Shown here piece after piece: positions 55,948 to 64,000 of a stretch of DNA of 64,000 nucleotides. The stretch covers positions 51,138-115,137 of the forward strand of contig NZ_JACZKG010000003.1 of assembly GCF_014860165.1 (NCBI RefSeq), given 5' to 3'. Within the stretch, counting starts at the first letter, position 1. Each line of letters begins with the position of its first letter. The notes beneath the pieces are model-generated. The model was not told the DNA's origin. It was given only the letters and a program-made list of their open reading frames with translations, and ran no database searches. Source of the DNA: Devosia sp. (lineage in GTDB: Bacteria > Pseudomonadota > Alphaproteobacteria > Rhizobiales > Devosiaceae). The position numbers and the translations under genes were made by a program.

Positions 55948-58900
55948 ATGCCTATTGCCGCTTCCTCTCGATTTGCCGCCGACAGCGTACCGCTGTCTGC
56001 CCCTCCGGCCCTTGCCGCCGCCATCCTTCGCGCCGCCGAGACCCTGCGCGCCCATCTCGAACGCGGTAGCGCCGTCGATACCACCCATCTACGCTCCGTC
56101 ATGATCGACGCCTTTGGCGGCAGCGATGCCGACGGCTTCTGGGTCTGGAAGGACGCATACGACGCTTGCGAGGCGGCGCAGATTCTGTTTCTGCGTCAGT
56201 TCGGCGCCGGCATGACGCTGCGCGCCGGCACACCCAAAAAGTTGCTCGCCATGTTGGTGCAGGTCGCGGCTTTGCTGCCGACCCATACTCGCCGCGACGA
56301 CGATACTCAGGCCTTTCAGCAGCTCTCGACCCCCATCCCGCTGGCGTTCGTCGCTGCACACGCCGCCGGCATAACCGCGGCCGACCTGGTGCTGGAGCCC
56401 TCGGCCGGCACGGGCCTGCTCGCGATCTTTGCCGAGCGCGCCGGCGCGCGCCTCCACGTCAACGAGCTGGCCGACAAACGGGCCGACATGCTTGAGGTAT
56501 TGTTCCGGTCGATATCGGTGACGCGCTACGACGCCGCCCACATCGATGACTTCCTCGATGCCGCGATCCGCCCCTCCGTCGTGCTGATGAACCCGCCGTT
56601 CTCGGTGGCGGCCAAGGTTAAGGGCCGTGCCGCCCATGCCGACTTCCGACACCTCTGTGCCGCCTTCGCCCGGCTCGCCGACGGCGGGCGCCTGGTCGCC
56701 ATTACTGGCGCCAGTCTCGATCCCGCGAGCCCCCAGTGGCGAAAGGCATTCGGGCGCCTGCAGCGGCAGGGACGCGTTCTTTTCTCTGCACCCATCGATG
56801 GTCGCGTCTATGCCAAGCACGGCACCACGGCCTCGACGCGCCTGACCGTCATCGACAAGGTTCCTGCTGACTTTCCGCAAACCGTGCCAGCATCCCGGCA
56901 GACCGCCCGCAGCGTTGCTGAACTGCTCGAATGGCTCGCTACGATCCCACAGCGTCCACGCCAGGAAGATGGGATCGAGGGGGCACGATCCATCGTGCCG
57001 GCACTGCGTCGGCATTCGCAGACGGCGTTGACGACGCCCCGGGCGGTCAAGCCGGCCCCGGCCGCGGCAGAGCCGGTCCCACTCGACTACGAGACAATCG
57101 ACTGGAGCCCTGTCGAGAATGGCTCACTGACCGAGGCGATCTACGAGGGATATGCCCTCGAAGCGATCCAGATCCCTGGCGCGCAAGACCATCCCACCCA
57201 ACTGGTCCAGTCCGCAGCCATGGCATCGGTCGCACCACCCCGTCCGAGCTATCGGCCGACGCTGCCGACGGATGTCGTCGCAAAGGGCCTGCTGTCGGAA
57301 GCACAGCTCGAAAGCGTCATCTATGCCGGTGAGGCGCATGGTGCGATGTTGGCGGGCTCATGGGTGGTCGCCAAGACCTACGACACCGTTTCGGCCGCTC
57401 CCGACGACTCTGGGGACGCCGTGCGGTTTCGTCGTGGCTGGTTTCTCGGCGATGGCACCGGCACCGGCAAGAGCCGTCAGGCCGCTGGCATCTTGCTCGA
57501 CAACTGGATGCAAGGCCGGCGCCGCGCCGTCTGGATCAGCAAATCGGATAAGCTGATCGAAGACGCCCAGCGGGACTGGTCGGCCCTCGGCCAGGAACGG
57601 CTGCTGATCACGCCGTTGTCGCGGTTCCGACAGGGCACGGCGATCAGGCTCGACGAGGGCATCCTGTTCACCACCTACGCCACGATCCGCACGCAGGAGC
57701 GGCAGGAAAAGGCCAGCCGCGTGCAGCAGATCGTCGATTGGCTCGGCCCCGACTTCGATGGCGTTATCATCTTCGATGAAGCCCACGCCATGGCGAATGC
57801 CGCCGGCGGCAAAGGTGCGCGGGGCGATCAGGGGCCCTCGCAACAAGGTCTCGCGGGATTGCGCCTGCAGCACGCTCTCCCCAATACCCGCATCGTCTAT
57901 GTCTCGGCCACCGGTGCAACTGCCGTGCAGAACCTCGCCTATGCCCAGCGCCTTGGGCTCTGGGGCAGCGAGGACTTCCCGTTTGCCACCCGTGCCGAAT
58001 TCGTCGAGGCGATCGAGGCCAGCGGCGTCGCGGCCATGGAAGTGCTGGCACGCGATCTCAAATCGCTCGGGCTCTATGCCGCCCGATCGCTCTCCTACGA
58101 AGGCGTCGAATACGAGATCGTCGAGCATGAATTGAGCCCCGATCAGGTCCGCATCTACGACAGCTATGCCAGTGCATTCCAGGTGATCCACAGCCATCTC
58201 AACGAGGCGCTGCAGGCCGCCAATATCACCAGTGAGACCGGCACGCTCAACAGCCAGGCCAAGTCCGCGGCGCGGTCGGCCTTCGAATCCAGCAAGCAGC
58301 GCTTCTTCAATCACCTCATCACTTCGATGAAGACGCCTACGCTGATTGCGAGAGTCGAGCAGGATCTGGCCGCCGGTCATGCCGCCGTTGTCCAGATTGT
58401 CTCCACCGGCGAGGCGTTGATGGAACGCAGGCTGGCAGAAATTCCCACGGAAGACTGGGGCGATGTGCAGGTCGACATCACGCCCCGCGAATATGTGCTC
58501 GATTATCTGCAGCACTCCTTCCCCACCCAGCTTTATGAGGAATATTCCGACGACGAGGGCAATATCGCCTCGCGTCCGGTCTATATCGACGGCAATCCCG
58601 TGCAGTGCCGGGAGGCAGTCCGGCGCCGCGGTGCGATGATCGAGCATCTCGCGTCGCTGCCGGCGGTACAGGGGGCGCTCGATCAGATCATCCAGCGGTT
58701 CGGCACCGAAATTGTCGCGGAGGTCACCGGGCGGTCCCGCCGTATCGTCCGCAAGCTGGGGAACAGCGGTGTCGTCCGCCTCGCTGTCGAGAGCCGCGCC
58801 GGCTCAGCCAGCCTCGCCGAGACCCAGGCGTTCCAGGACGATATCAAGCACGTGCTGATATTCTCCGATGCTGGCGGCACCGGGCGCAGCTACCATGCCG

Positions 58901-60300
58901 ATCTCGGTGCGAAGAACCGCCGGCTGCGCGTCCACTATCTCCTGGAAGCCGGCTGGAGAGCTGACACCGCAATCCAGGGGCTCGGTCGCACCAATCGGAC
59001 CAACCAAGCGCAGCCGCCGCTATTCCGGCCGATCGCCACCAATGTCAAAGCGGAAAAGCGCTTCTTGTCTACCATTGCCCGGCGCCTCGACACGCTAGGC
59101 GCCATCACCAAGGGACAGCGCCAGACGGGCGGGCAGGGGATGTTCCGCTCCGAGGATAACCTGGAAAGCGATTATGCCCGCGCGGCGCTACGCCAGCTCT
59201 ACTTGCAGATCTATCGCGGCAATGTCGATGGCTGTTCCTTGCAAATGTTTGAGGACACCACCGGCTTGTCGCTGAAGGGGCAGGACGGCACACTGCTCGA
59301 TGAGCTGCCGCCGATCACCACATTCCTCAATCGCTTGCTCGCGCTCACCATCGACATGCAGAACCTGCTGTTCTCGGTCTTCGAGGGGCTGCTGGCCGGC
59401 AAGATCGACGGTGCGATTGCCGCCGGCACCTATGACCGCGGTCTGGAAACCATCACGGCCGAATGTCTCGACGTCGCTGATCGTCGGGTGGTTCACACCC
59501 ATCCGGGCTCAGGGGCAGCGACGACGCTGGTGACTATTACCCGCCAGGACCGCAACCGTCCGAGGACTCTGGCGCGCGCGCTCGAGCTCGGTGCCGGACG
59601 ATCCGGGAAGCTGCTCATCAATACCAAGTCGAACCGGGCGGCCGTGCAGGTCCCGGCCGCCAGTATCACGCTCGACGACGGTGCCGTCGAAGAGCGCGTT
59701 CGGCTCTATCGGCCGCTTGACCATACCAATATCGGCGTTGCCGCTCTTGCCGAAACCTTCTGGCGCGAGGTGGATGCACAGAGCTTCTTTGCGGCCTGGT
59801 CGGACGAGTTGGCCACGGTCCCCGAGTTCACCAGCAGCACCTTCCATGTGTTGACCGGCCTTTTGCTGCCGATCTGGAAGCGCATCCCCGGTGACGAATG
59901 CCGGGTCTATCGGCTGCAGACGGATGCCGGCGAACGTATCGTTGGCCGCTTGATATCGCCGGCCAATGTAGCGGCGCTGTATCGGAACCTTGGCCTCGAT
60001 GACGTCCCACTGCTGTCGACGGGTGACGCCTGGACGGCGTTGGCCTCAGGAAAGTCCATCCTCGAACTCGGCGATGGGCTGCATTTGCGTCGGGTTCGGT
60101 CGATGAATGACTATCGCCTCGAACTGACCGGGTTCACCGACGGCATGCGCGATCGGCTCAGGTCGATGGGATTGATGTCGGAGATCATCTCCTGGAAACT
60201 GCGCTTCTTCGTGCCCATGGGCACTGAGGGTCCAGCTATCCTCGCCCGTCTGATCGAGCGGTATACCCTGATCGGCATTGCCGATCGCCAGATCGCGTAG
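55948..60300 (+). CDS. Strawberry-notch-type helicase with N-terminal methyltransferase-like domain
   Basis: A 1450-residue protein. An N-terminal domain has SAM methyltransferase motifs PSAGTG (151-156) and NPPF (215-218). A superfamily-2 helicase core follows: Walker A GDGTGTGKS (501-509), DEAH (610-613), SATG near 660, and motif VI GLGRTNR (1011-1017), characteristic of strawberry-notch proteins. The final 400 residues are of unknown fold. Such proteins are a regular part of alphaproteobacterial plasmids and ICEs; roles in DNA protection or transfer are proposed but unproved. The start at 55948 follows a long leader. Confidence 0.88.
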   Translation: MPIAASSRFAADSVPLSAPPALAAAILRAAETLRAHLERGSAVDTTHLRSVMIDAFGGSDADGFWVWKDAYDACEAAQILFLRQFGAGMTLRAGTPKKLLAMLVQVAALLPTHTRRDDDTQAFQQLSTPIPLAFVAAHAAGITAADLVLEPSAGTGLLAIFAERAGARLHVNELADKRADMLEVLFRSISVTRYDAAHIDDFLDAAIRPSVVLMNPPFSVAAKVKGRAAHADFRHLCAAFARLADGGRLVAITGASLDPASPQWRKAFGRLQRQGRVLFSAPIDGRVYAKHGTTASTRLTVIDKVPADFPQTVPASRQTARSVAELLEWLATIPQRPRQEDGIEGARSIVPALRRHSQTALTTPRAVKPAPAAAEPVPLDYETIDWSPVENGSLTEAIYEGYALEAIQIPGAQDHPTQLVQSAAMASVAPPRPSYRPTLPTDVVAKGLLSEAQLESVIYAGEAHGAMLAGSWVVAKTYDTVSAAPDDSGDAVRFRRGWFLGDGTGTGKSRQAAGILLDNWMQGRRRAVWISKSDKLIEDAQRDWSALGQERLLITPLSRFRQGTAIRLDEGILFTTYATIRTQERQEKASRVQQIVDWLGPDFDGVIIFDEAHAMANAAGGKGARGDQGPSQQGLAGLRLQHALPNTRIVYVSATGATAVQNLAYAQRLGLWGSEDFPFATRAEFVEAIEASGVAAMEVLARDLKSLGLYAARSLSYEGVEYEIVEHELSPDQVRIYDSYASAFQVIHSHLNEALQAANITSETGTLNSQAKSAARSAFESSKQRFFNHLITSMKTPTLIARVEQDLAAGHAAVVQIVSTGEALMERRLAEIPTEDWGDVQVDITPREYVLDYLQHSFPTQLYEEYSDDEGNIASRPVYIDGNPVQCREAVRRRGAMIEHLASLPAVQGALDQIIQRFGTEIVAEVTGRSRRIVRKLGNSGVVRLAVESRAGSASLAETQAFQDDIKHVLIFSDAGGTGRSYHADLGAKNRRLRVHYLLEAGWRADTAIQGLGRTNRTNQAQPPLFRPIATNVKAEKRFLSTIARRLDTLGAITKGQRQTGGQGMFRSEDNLESDYARAALRQLYLQIYRGNVDGCSLQMFEDTTGLSLKGQDGTLLDELPPITTFLNRLLALTIDMQNLLFSVFEGLLAGKIDGAIAAGTYDRGLETITAECLDVADRRVVHTHPGSGAATTLVTITRQDRNRPRTLARALELGAGRSGKLLINTKSNRAAVQVPAASITLDDGAVEERVRLYRPLDHTNIGVAALAETFWREVDAQSFFAAWSDELATVPEFTSSTFHVLTGLLLPIWKRIPGDECRVYRLQTDAGERIVGRLISPANVAALYRNLGLDDVPLLSTGDAWTALASGKSILELGDGLHLRRVRSMNDYRLELTGFTDGMRDRLRSMGLMSEIISWKLRFFVPMGTEGPAILARLIERYTLIGIADRQIA

Positions 60301-60310
60301 GGCCTGTTCG

Positions 60311-61363
60311 ATGTCGCGTGCTGGCTCGGTCGCCGAGCTGGCACAGCGCCTCGCGCATGAGGCCGAGGCGGTGTGCAAACACTATCTGTCCAATGGGCAG
60401 AGGAGCGGCAATTACTGGCTGGTCGGGGACGTCGACAATTCTCCGGGCCGCTCGCTCTATGTCCGTCTTGAGGGGCCAGAGTCTGGACCCGGCGCCGCCG
60501 GAAAATGGACGGACGCGGCAACGGGAGAATTTGGCGATCTGCTCGATATCATCGCCCATGCCGGCAAGCTCACCGAATTCCGCGACGTCGCCGATGAAGC
60601 GCGCCGGTTCTTGAGCCTGCCCCGGCCGGAACGCCCGAAGGGCATTGTGGACGGGCAACCCGCAGTCCGTGGCTCGAAGGAGGCGGCACGGCGACTTCAT
60701 GCCATGACCGTGCCGATCGAGGGCACAATTGCCGAGCGCTATCTCCGCCACCGCGGCATCACCGACTTCCGCGGCTGTTCCGCGCTGCGGTTTCACGCCA
60801 ACTGCTATTATCGGGATGCTGCGAACGGGATCACCACCCAATTTCCGGCGCTGATCGCTGCTGTCACGAATACCTCAGGCGAACTAACCGGCCTGCATCG
60901 TACCTGGCTCAGTCCGGACGGTTCCGACAAAGCCCCGGTCGAGTCACCGCGCCGCGCCATGGGTCAACTGTTGGGATCCGGGGTCCGCTTCGGTATCGCG
61001 TCCGATCAGCCGATCACGGTTATGGCAGCCGGCGAGGGCCTCGAAACCCTGCTGTCGCTGCGCATGGTGGCGTCCGCGATGCCGATGGTGGCCGGACTGT
61101 CCTCAGGCCACCTGGGAGCACTTCTCCTGCCTCCGGGTTTGCAGCGCCTTTATATGGCCGGCGATGCCGATGCGGCCGGTCGCAATGGAACAGGACGGTT
61201 GAGCCAACGCGCTCAGGCGTTGGGAATCGAGGTGTTGAGTCTGAGACCACGGCTGGGGGACTTCAACGACGATCTGCGCCGGCGGGGTCTGGATGCTCTT
61301 AGCGAAGCGGTCGGGGCGCAATTGCTCGCTGCGGATCGCGCCGCGTTCATGCCAGCGCGATGA
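60311..61363 (+). CDS. Toprim-domain primase-like protein
   Basis: A 350-residue protein with an N-terminal zinc-finger-less DUF7146/primase-type region and a C-terminal Toprim domain: MAAGEGLETLLSLRM (Glu) and MAGDADAAGRNG (DxD). It starts ten bases past the helicase stop, so the two are coupled. Likely helps copy single-stranded plasmid DNA. Confidence 0.85.
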   Translation: MSRAGSVAELAQRLAHEAEAVCKHYLSNGQRSGNYWLVGDVDNSPGRSLYVRLEGPESGPGAAGKWTDAATGEFGDLLDIIAHAGKLTEFRDVADEARRFLSLPRPERPKGIVDGQPAVRGSKEAARRLHAMTVPIEGTIAERYLRHRGITDFRGCSALRFHANCYYRDAANGITTQFPALIAAVTNTSGELTGLHRTWLSPDGSDKAPVESPRRAMGQLLGSGVRFGIASDQPITVMAAGEGLETLLSLRMVASAMPMVAGLSSGHLGALLLPPGLQRLYMAGDADAAGRNGTGRLSQRAQALGIEVLSLRPRLGDFNDDLRRRGLDALSEAVGAQLLAADRAAFMPAR

Positions 61364-61689
61364 AGGCCGGAAAGGGGAGGGGGATGTTGCGGGGTTCAGG
61401 GGAACCGTCCTGCCGACCCAGCAGGTTCTCCCGGCAGTGGCCGCGCCAATGGCCTTCCAAGAGGCGATAAGGCCGCAAGTCCTGCGGTCCCGCAATGGTT
61501 CGGTCGCGGTGTTTTCCGCCGCGCGGCCAAGCGGCCACGCTTTGCAGCGCGAAACAAAACACCTCTCCCTCTCCATCCTCCGCTGTGCTCCGGCCGACGC
61601 TGGCGCGCCGGTGCAGTGCCGCCTGACCTCCGGCCAAAGACATCGCATGGAAGGCCGCGAGGGCGCGGTCACGAGCAAGGAGCACCACC
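61364..61689. other. Long leader of the DUF2493 gene
   Basis: No supportable gene. It holds several GC hairpins, including GGTTC/GAACC near 61393-61406 and GGCCGCG-AGGG-CGCGGTC at 61653-61670, 20 bases before the start codon. The region fits the pattern of structured leaders seen elsewhere in this backbone. Confidence 0.5.
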
Positions 61690-62625
61690 ATGCGGTTCGA
61701 CCAATCCGATCCCAATGAACCCGAGCACGCCGCATCCCACACCGACCGGATCATCGCCAACCTTGAACTCTACGGCTACAGCCCCGGCCCGGAAGAAGCT
61801 GACCCGCGACCGCTGCCCGAAGAGAATGACGTCGCCGGCGCCGTCACCGAGATCTTCAGCACCATGATTGGGGTCCTGGGCGACACCTGCCTCGAACCCG
61901 AGCTGGAGGACGTGTTGTGGTCCGTGGTCAATGTGTTCCACCGCAGTGCCGATCGGCTGCAACGCCAGCTCGACCGCAACGTCGATGCGCAGCGCCGCAG
62001 CCAGTCCGATCAGGATGGTTCCGAGGTCAAGTCCGTGATCCTGGAGCGGCTGATCGAGGACGGTCAGACACTCACCGACAAGCGCAATAGTTTTGAGGAC
62101 TTTCGCGACCGCGCCGCCGACCTCTTCGAGATGAAGATCGGGTCAGTCTGGCGCCCGCGGGCCGGATCGCAGCTCAACCACAAGGCGATGACCGCCGCGG
62201 TGATCGACAGCAAGGACTTCATCGCCGCCAAGCGCCGGGCCGACCTGATGCCACTCATGCCCGCCGGCACAAAGATCGCCTTCGCTGGTGGCCTCGACTG
62301 CAACGAACATGCGAAAATCTGGGAGGCACTCGACAAAGTGTTCGCCAAGCATCCCGACATGGTGCTGCTGCATGGGGCCAGCCCTCGTGGCGCCGAACTG
62401 ACCGCCGCCAAATGGGCCGAGAAGCGGAAAGTGGTGCAGATCGGCTTCAAGCCCGACTGGAACCGTCACGCCAAGGCAGCGCCGTTCAAGCGTAACGACC
62501 TGCTTCTGGAAGCGATGCCGGTTGGGCTGATCGTCTTCCCCGGTTCTGGGATTACCGACAACCTGGCCGACAAAGCCAAGCGCCTTGGCATCCCGGTCTG
62601 GAAGTTCGAGGAGGGGCGCGCATAG
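61690..62625 (+). CDS. DUF2493 (SLOG-like) plasmid protein
   Basis: A 311-residue protein. The C-terminal third has the DUF2493 pattern: KIAFAGGLDCNEHAKIWEAL, DMVLLHGASPRGAELTAAKWA and GLIVFPGSGITDNLADKAK, a Rossmann-like SLOG fold that binds nucleotide-related ligands. The N-terminal 190 residues are helical. Typical member of this backbone; the function is unproved. Confidence 0.88.
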   Translation: MRFDQSDPNEPEHAASHTDRIIANLELYGYSPGPEEADPRPLPEENDVAGAVTEIFSTMIGVLGDTCLEPELEDVLWSVVNVFHRSADRLQRQLDRNVDAQRRSQSDQDGSEVKSVILERLIEDGQTLTDKRNSFEDFRDRAADLFEMKIGSVWRPRAGSQLNHKAMTAAVIDSKDFIAAKRRADLMPLMPAGTKIAFAGGLDCNEHAKIWEALDKVFAKHPDMVLLHGASPRGAELTAAKWAEKRKVVQIGFKPDWNRHAKAAPFKRNDLLLEAMPVGLIVFPGSGITDNLADKAKRLGIPVWKFEEGRA

Positions 62626-62633
62626 CGCCCCTC
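62611..62633. terminator. Bidirectional terminator hairpin
   Basis: GAGGGGCGC (62611-62619) pairs with GCGCCCCTC (62625-62633), including the DUF2493 stop codon. It separates the convergent DUF2493 and cold-shock genes. Confidence 0.65.
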
Positions 62634-62639
62634 TTACTG

Positions 62640-62849
62640 CTACTCGACGAGGGTCAGGCTCGTGGCGGAGATCTTACCATCACGGCCGTTCTCAAGCTCG
62701 AACGTCACCTTGTCGTTCTCATAAAGGCCTTCGAGCCCGGACTTCTGCACAGCAGAAATATGGACGAACACGTCCTTGTCTCCGTTATCCGGCTGGATGA
62801 AGCCGAAGCCTTTAGTGGAATTGAAGAATTTTACAGTGCCTGTAGGCAT
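62640..62849 (-). CDS. Cold-shock domain protein
   Basis: A 69-residue CspA-type protein with RNP1 KGFGFI and RNP2 VFVHIS. It binds single-stranded RNA or DNA. The ATG at 62849 gives the normal family start (MPTGTVKFFN). Plasmid-borne copies are common. Confidence 0.95.
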   Translation of the reverse strand: MPTGTVKFFNSTKGFGFIQPDNGDKDVFVHISAVQKSGLEGLYENDKVTFELENGRDGKISATSLTLVE

Positions 62850-63026
62850 GATCTCGATCCGCCGCTGCTGACCTGCCGGTGTGCCGGCAGGTAAGCCTCC
62901 CGCTGGCAACACGCCAACGGCGATGGAACCTCGCAAGGCATGGCGACAGAGTCAAACTGGCGCTCGCCTCGCGCACAAGGATGCGGAAGATGGCCAGACC
63001 GGCCACTTCCGTCGCGTCGGGCGGCG

Positions 63027-63305
63027 CTATTTGTTGAGCGTGTCCTTCAGCGCCTTGGCCGGAGCGAAGGTGAGCTTCTTTGAGGCCGCGATCTTGATGG
63101 TCGCGCCGGTCGAGGGATTGCGGCCGTCGCGCTCGGGCGTGGCCTTGACCTTGAACTTGCCAAACCCCGGGAGTGAGATCTCATCGCCGGCCGCGGCGGC
63201 ATCGGTGATAGCCTTGAAGACGCCATCGATCAGGGCCTTGCCCTGTGCCTTGGTGAGATTGTGTTCTGCGGCGAGTTTGTCGGCGATCTCGGTTGCGGTG
63301 GTCAT
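63027..63305 (-). CDS. HU-family DNA-binding protein
   Basis: A 92-residue HU protein with the GFGKFKVKATPERDGRNPSTGATIKI arm and beta-saddle. It bends DNA non-specifically. It may help organise the plasmid or ICE. Same strand as cspA. Confidence 0.95.
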   Translation of the reverse strand: MTTATEIADKLAAEHNLTKAQGKALIDGVFKAITDAAAAGDEISLPGFGKFKVKATPERDGRNPSTGATIKIAASKKLTFAPAKALKDTLNK

Positions 63306-63918
63306 GAAGTGGCTCCCCGTTCAAATTGATCCATGCTCTATGCCATTGGTTCACGGCTCTGTCATCTATGGCCGCAAGTGACCCGCTCGGAGTTTGAGGC
63401 CGGCTCCTTTGAGGGCGCGGTCTGAGCGTACCAAGGCCGATCTTGATACCGGCTTGCTCCCCCCTGGCTAGCGGCGTGGTGATACTCCTCGAGCGAAATC
63501 CGCCAGATAGGGAGGGGGTGCTGGAGAAAACTCACCGCCAGTGCTCTGGCTGCTCCGGACCTACCAATGCGTCGCCGATACCTGCTAGTCCGGAGGCGCA
63601 TCGGCCGATCGTCATCCTCCCAGCTGAAGCACAGCCATCTGTTTGGACGGGCATTTGTTGAGGTTGGTGACTATCTTCCAGCTCGCCATTTCTTTGCCAG
63701 GGCTTTGGTGGCCATAGGTCTGCTTCTCCGTTCGGGAAGCGGTTGCTTTGTGATCACCCCCCTTTTCATGCCGCCTTTGTCCGTCGCGCCGTTCCAACGT
63801 CAACCCCATGCGGGGTTCGCCCTCCGCTCCGCTGCGGTGACGCCGGTCCTTGGGCTCCCGCCTGTGGGCTGCATCGGGGGATGATCCCCGAGCAACCTCG
63901 AAACGGAGATTTTTTCAA
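63306..63918. other. Long upstream region of DUF736 gene
   Basis: No gene is supportable in about 610 bases. Near its end there is a hairpin CCCC-ATGC-GGGG (about 63805-63816) and TCGGGG/CCCCGA (63874-63879 with 63886-63891), 28 bases before the start codon. It looks like a structured leader. Confidence 0.5.
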
Positions 63919-64000
63919 ATGGCCACCATCGCAACCCTGACCCAGAAGACCGACGGCTCGCTCGAAGGCACCCTTGCCACCCTTAATGTCACCGCCCAGA
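63919..64000 (+). CDS. DUF736 protein (5' end only)
   Basis: The ATG at 63919 begins MATIATLTQKTDGSLEGTLA, matching the N-terminus of DUF736 proteins of alphaproteobacterial plasmids and ICEs. The gene is cut by the window end. Confidence 0.8.
   Translation, partial: MATIATLTQKTDGSLEGTLATLNVTAQ

Noticed and set aside
57358..58647. 429-residue minus-strand frame
   Set aside because: Antisense shadow of the strawberry-notch helicase.

Overview
The window looks like a high-GC alphaproteobacterium, most likely in the Hyphomicrobiales (the Devosia/Pelagibacterium neighbourhood is a guess). Reasons are the MucR/Ros-type regulator, FNR/FixK-type boxes, a RIME-like palindrome at the left edge, and a plasmid or ICE-like backbone (ArdC, ParB-like, strawberry-notch helicase, Toprim, DUF2493, DUF736) of the kind seen in that order. 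No rRNA, tRNA, CRISPR array, transposase or integrase was recognised.

Layout. (1) 1-4.7 kb: a cut-off DUF1624 membrane protein, an RIME-like repeat, then two copper nitrite reductase paralogues around a DUF411 protein, with an FNR-type box in front. (2) 5.0-27.1 kb: an unbroken run of nineteen same-direction genes, most overlapping or within 30 bp, headed by a perfect FNR-type box (5042-5055). It encodes three small exported or membrane proteins, a beta-CASP nuclease-like protein, an AMP/thymidine phosphorylase, an archaeal-type GAPDH, a membrane protein, a multicopper oxidase, a copper-type P-ATPase with a CPD motif, a PRPP synthetase-like protein, the complete arginine deiminase pathway (antiporter, ArcA, ArcB, ArcC), an MFS exporter, an ATP-grasp protein, acetate kinase, phosphoketolase and an SRPBCC-like protein. 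(3) 27-34.6 kb: alpha-glucan phosphorylase and a decayed copper/FNR-linked region (DUF2933, a likely ATPase N-terminal remnant, DUF305, a second multicopper oxidase with a Met-rich insert). (4) 34.8-39.6 kb: a self-contained HipA-type kinase with two operator copies, then a divergent mer locus (merR / merT-merP-merA). (5) 39.6-46.2 kb: a minus-strand copper/thiol-redox cluster (CcdA, DsbA-like, SCO1, TlpA, CcmG/DsbE, cytochrome c, DUF411, a sialidase-like repeat protein, a Cys-rich exported protein). (6) 47-49.7 kb: a Zur-like box and a zinc/manganese ABC importer whose ATPase gene carries two compensating frameshifts. (7) 50-64 kb: rhodanese, MucR and the plasmid/ICE backbone, whose genes have long hairpin leaders.

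How it fits together (inference). Region 2 reads as an oxygen-limitation energy island. Arginine deiminase, acetate kinase and GAPDH/phosphoketolase chemistry can each yield ATP without respiration; the nuclease, nucleotide phosphorylase and PRPP synthetase could feed ribose phosphates from RNA or nucleotides into phosphoketolase; NirK offers a respiratory outlet on nitrite; and copper oxidases, ATPases and Met-rich proteins would supply or detoxify copper. Mercury, copper and zinc genes plus a plasmid-like backbone suggest a mobile stress-adaptation element.
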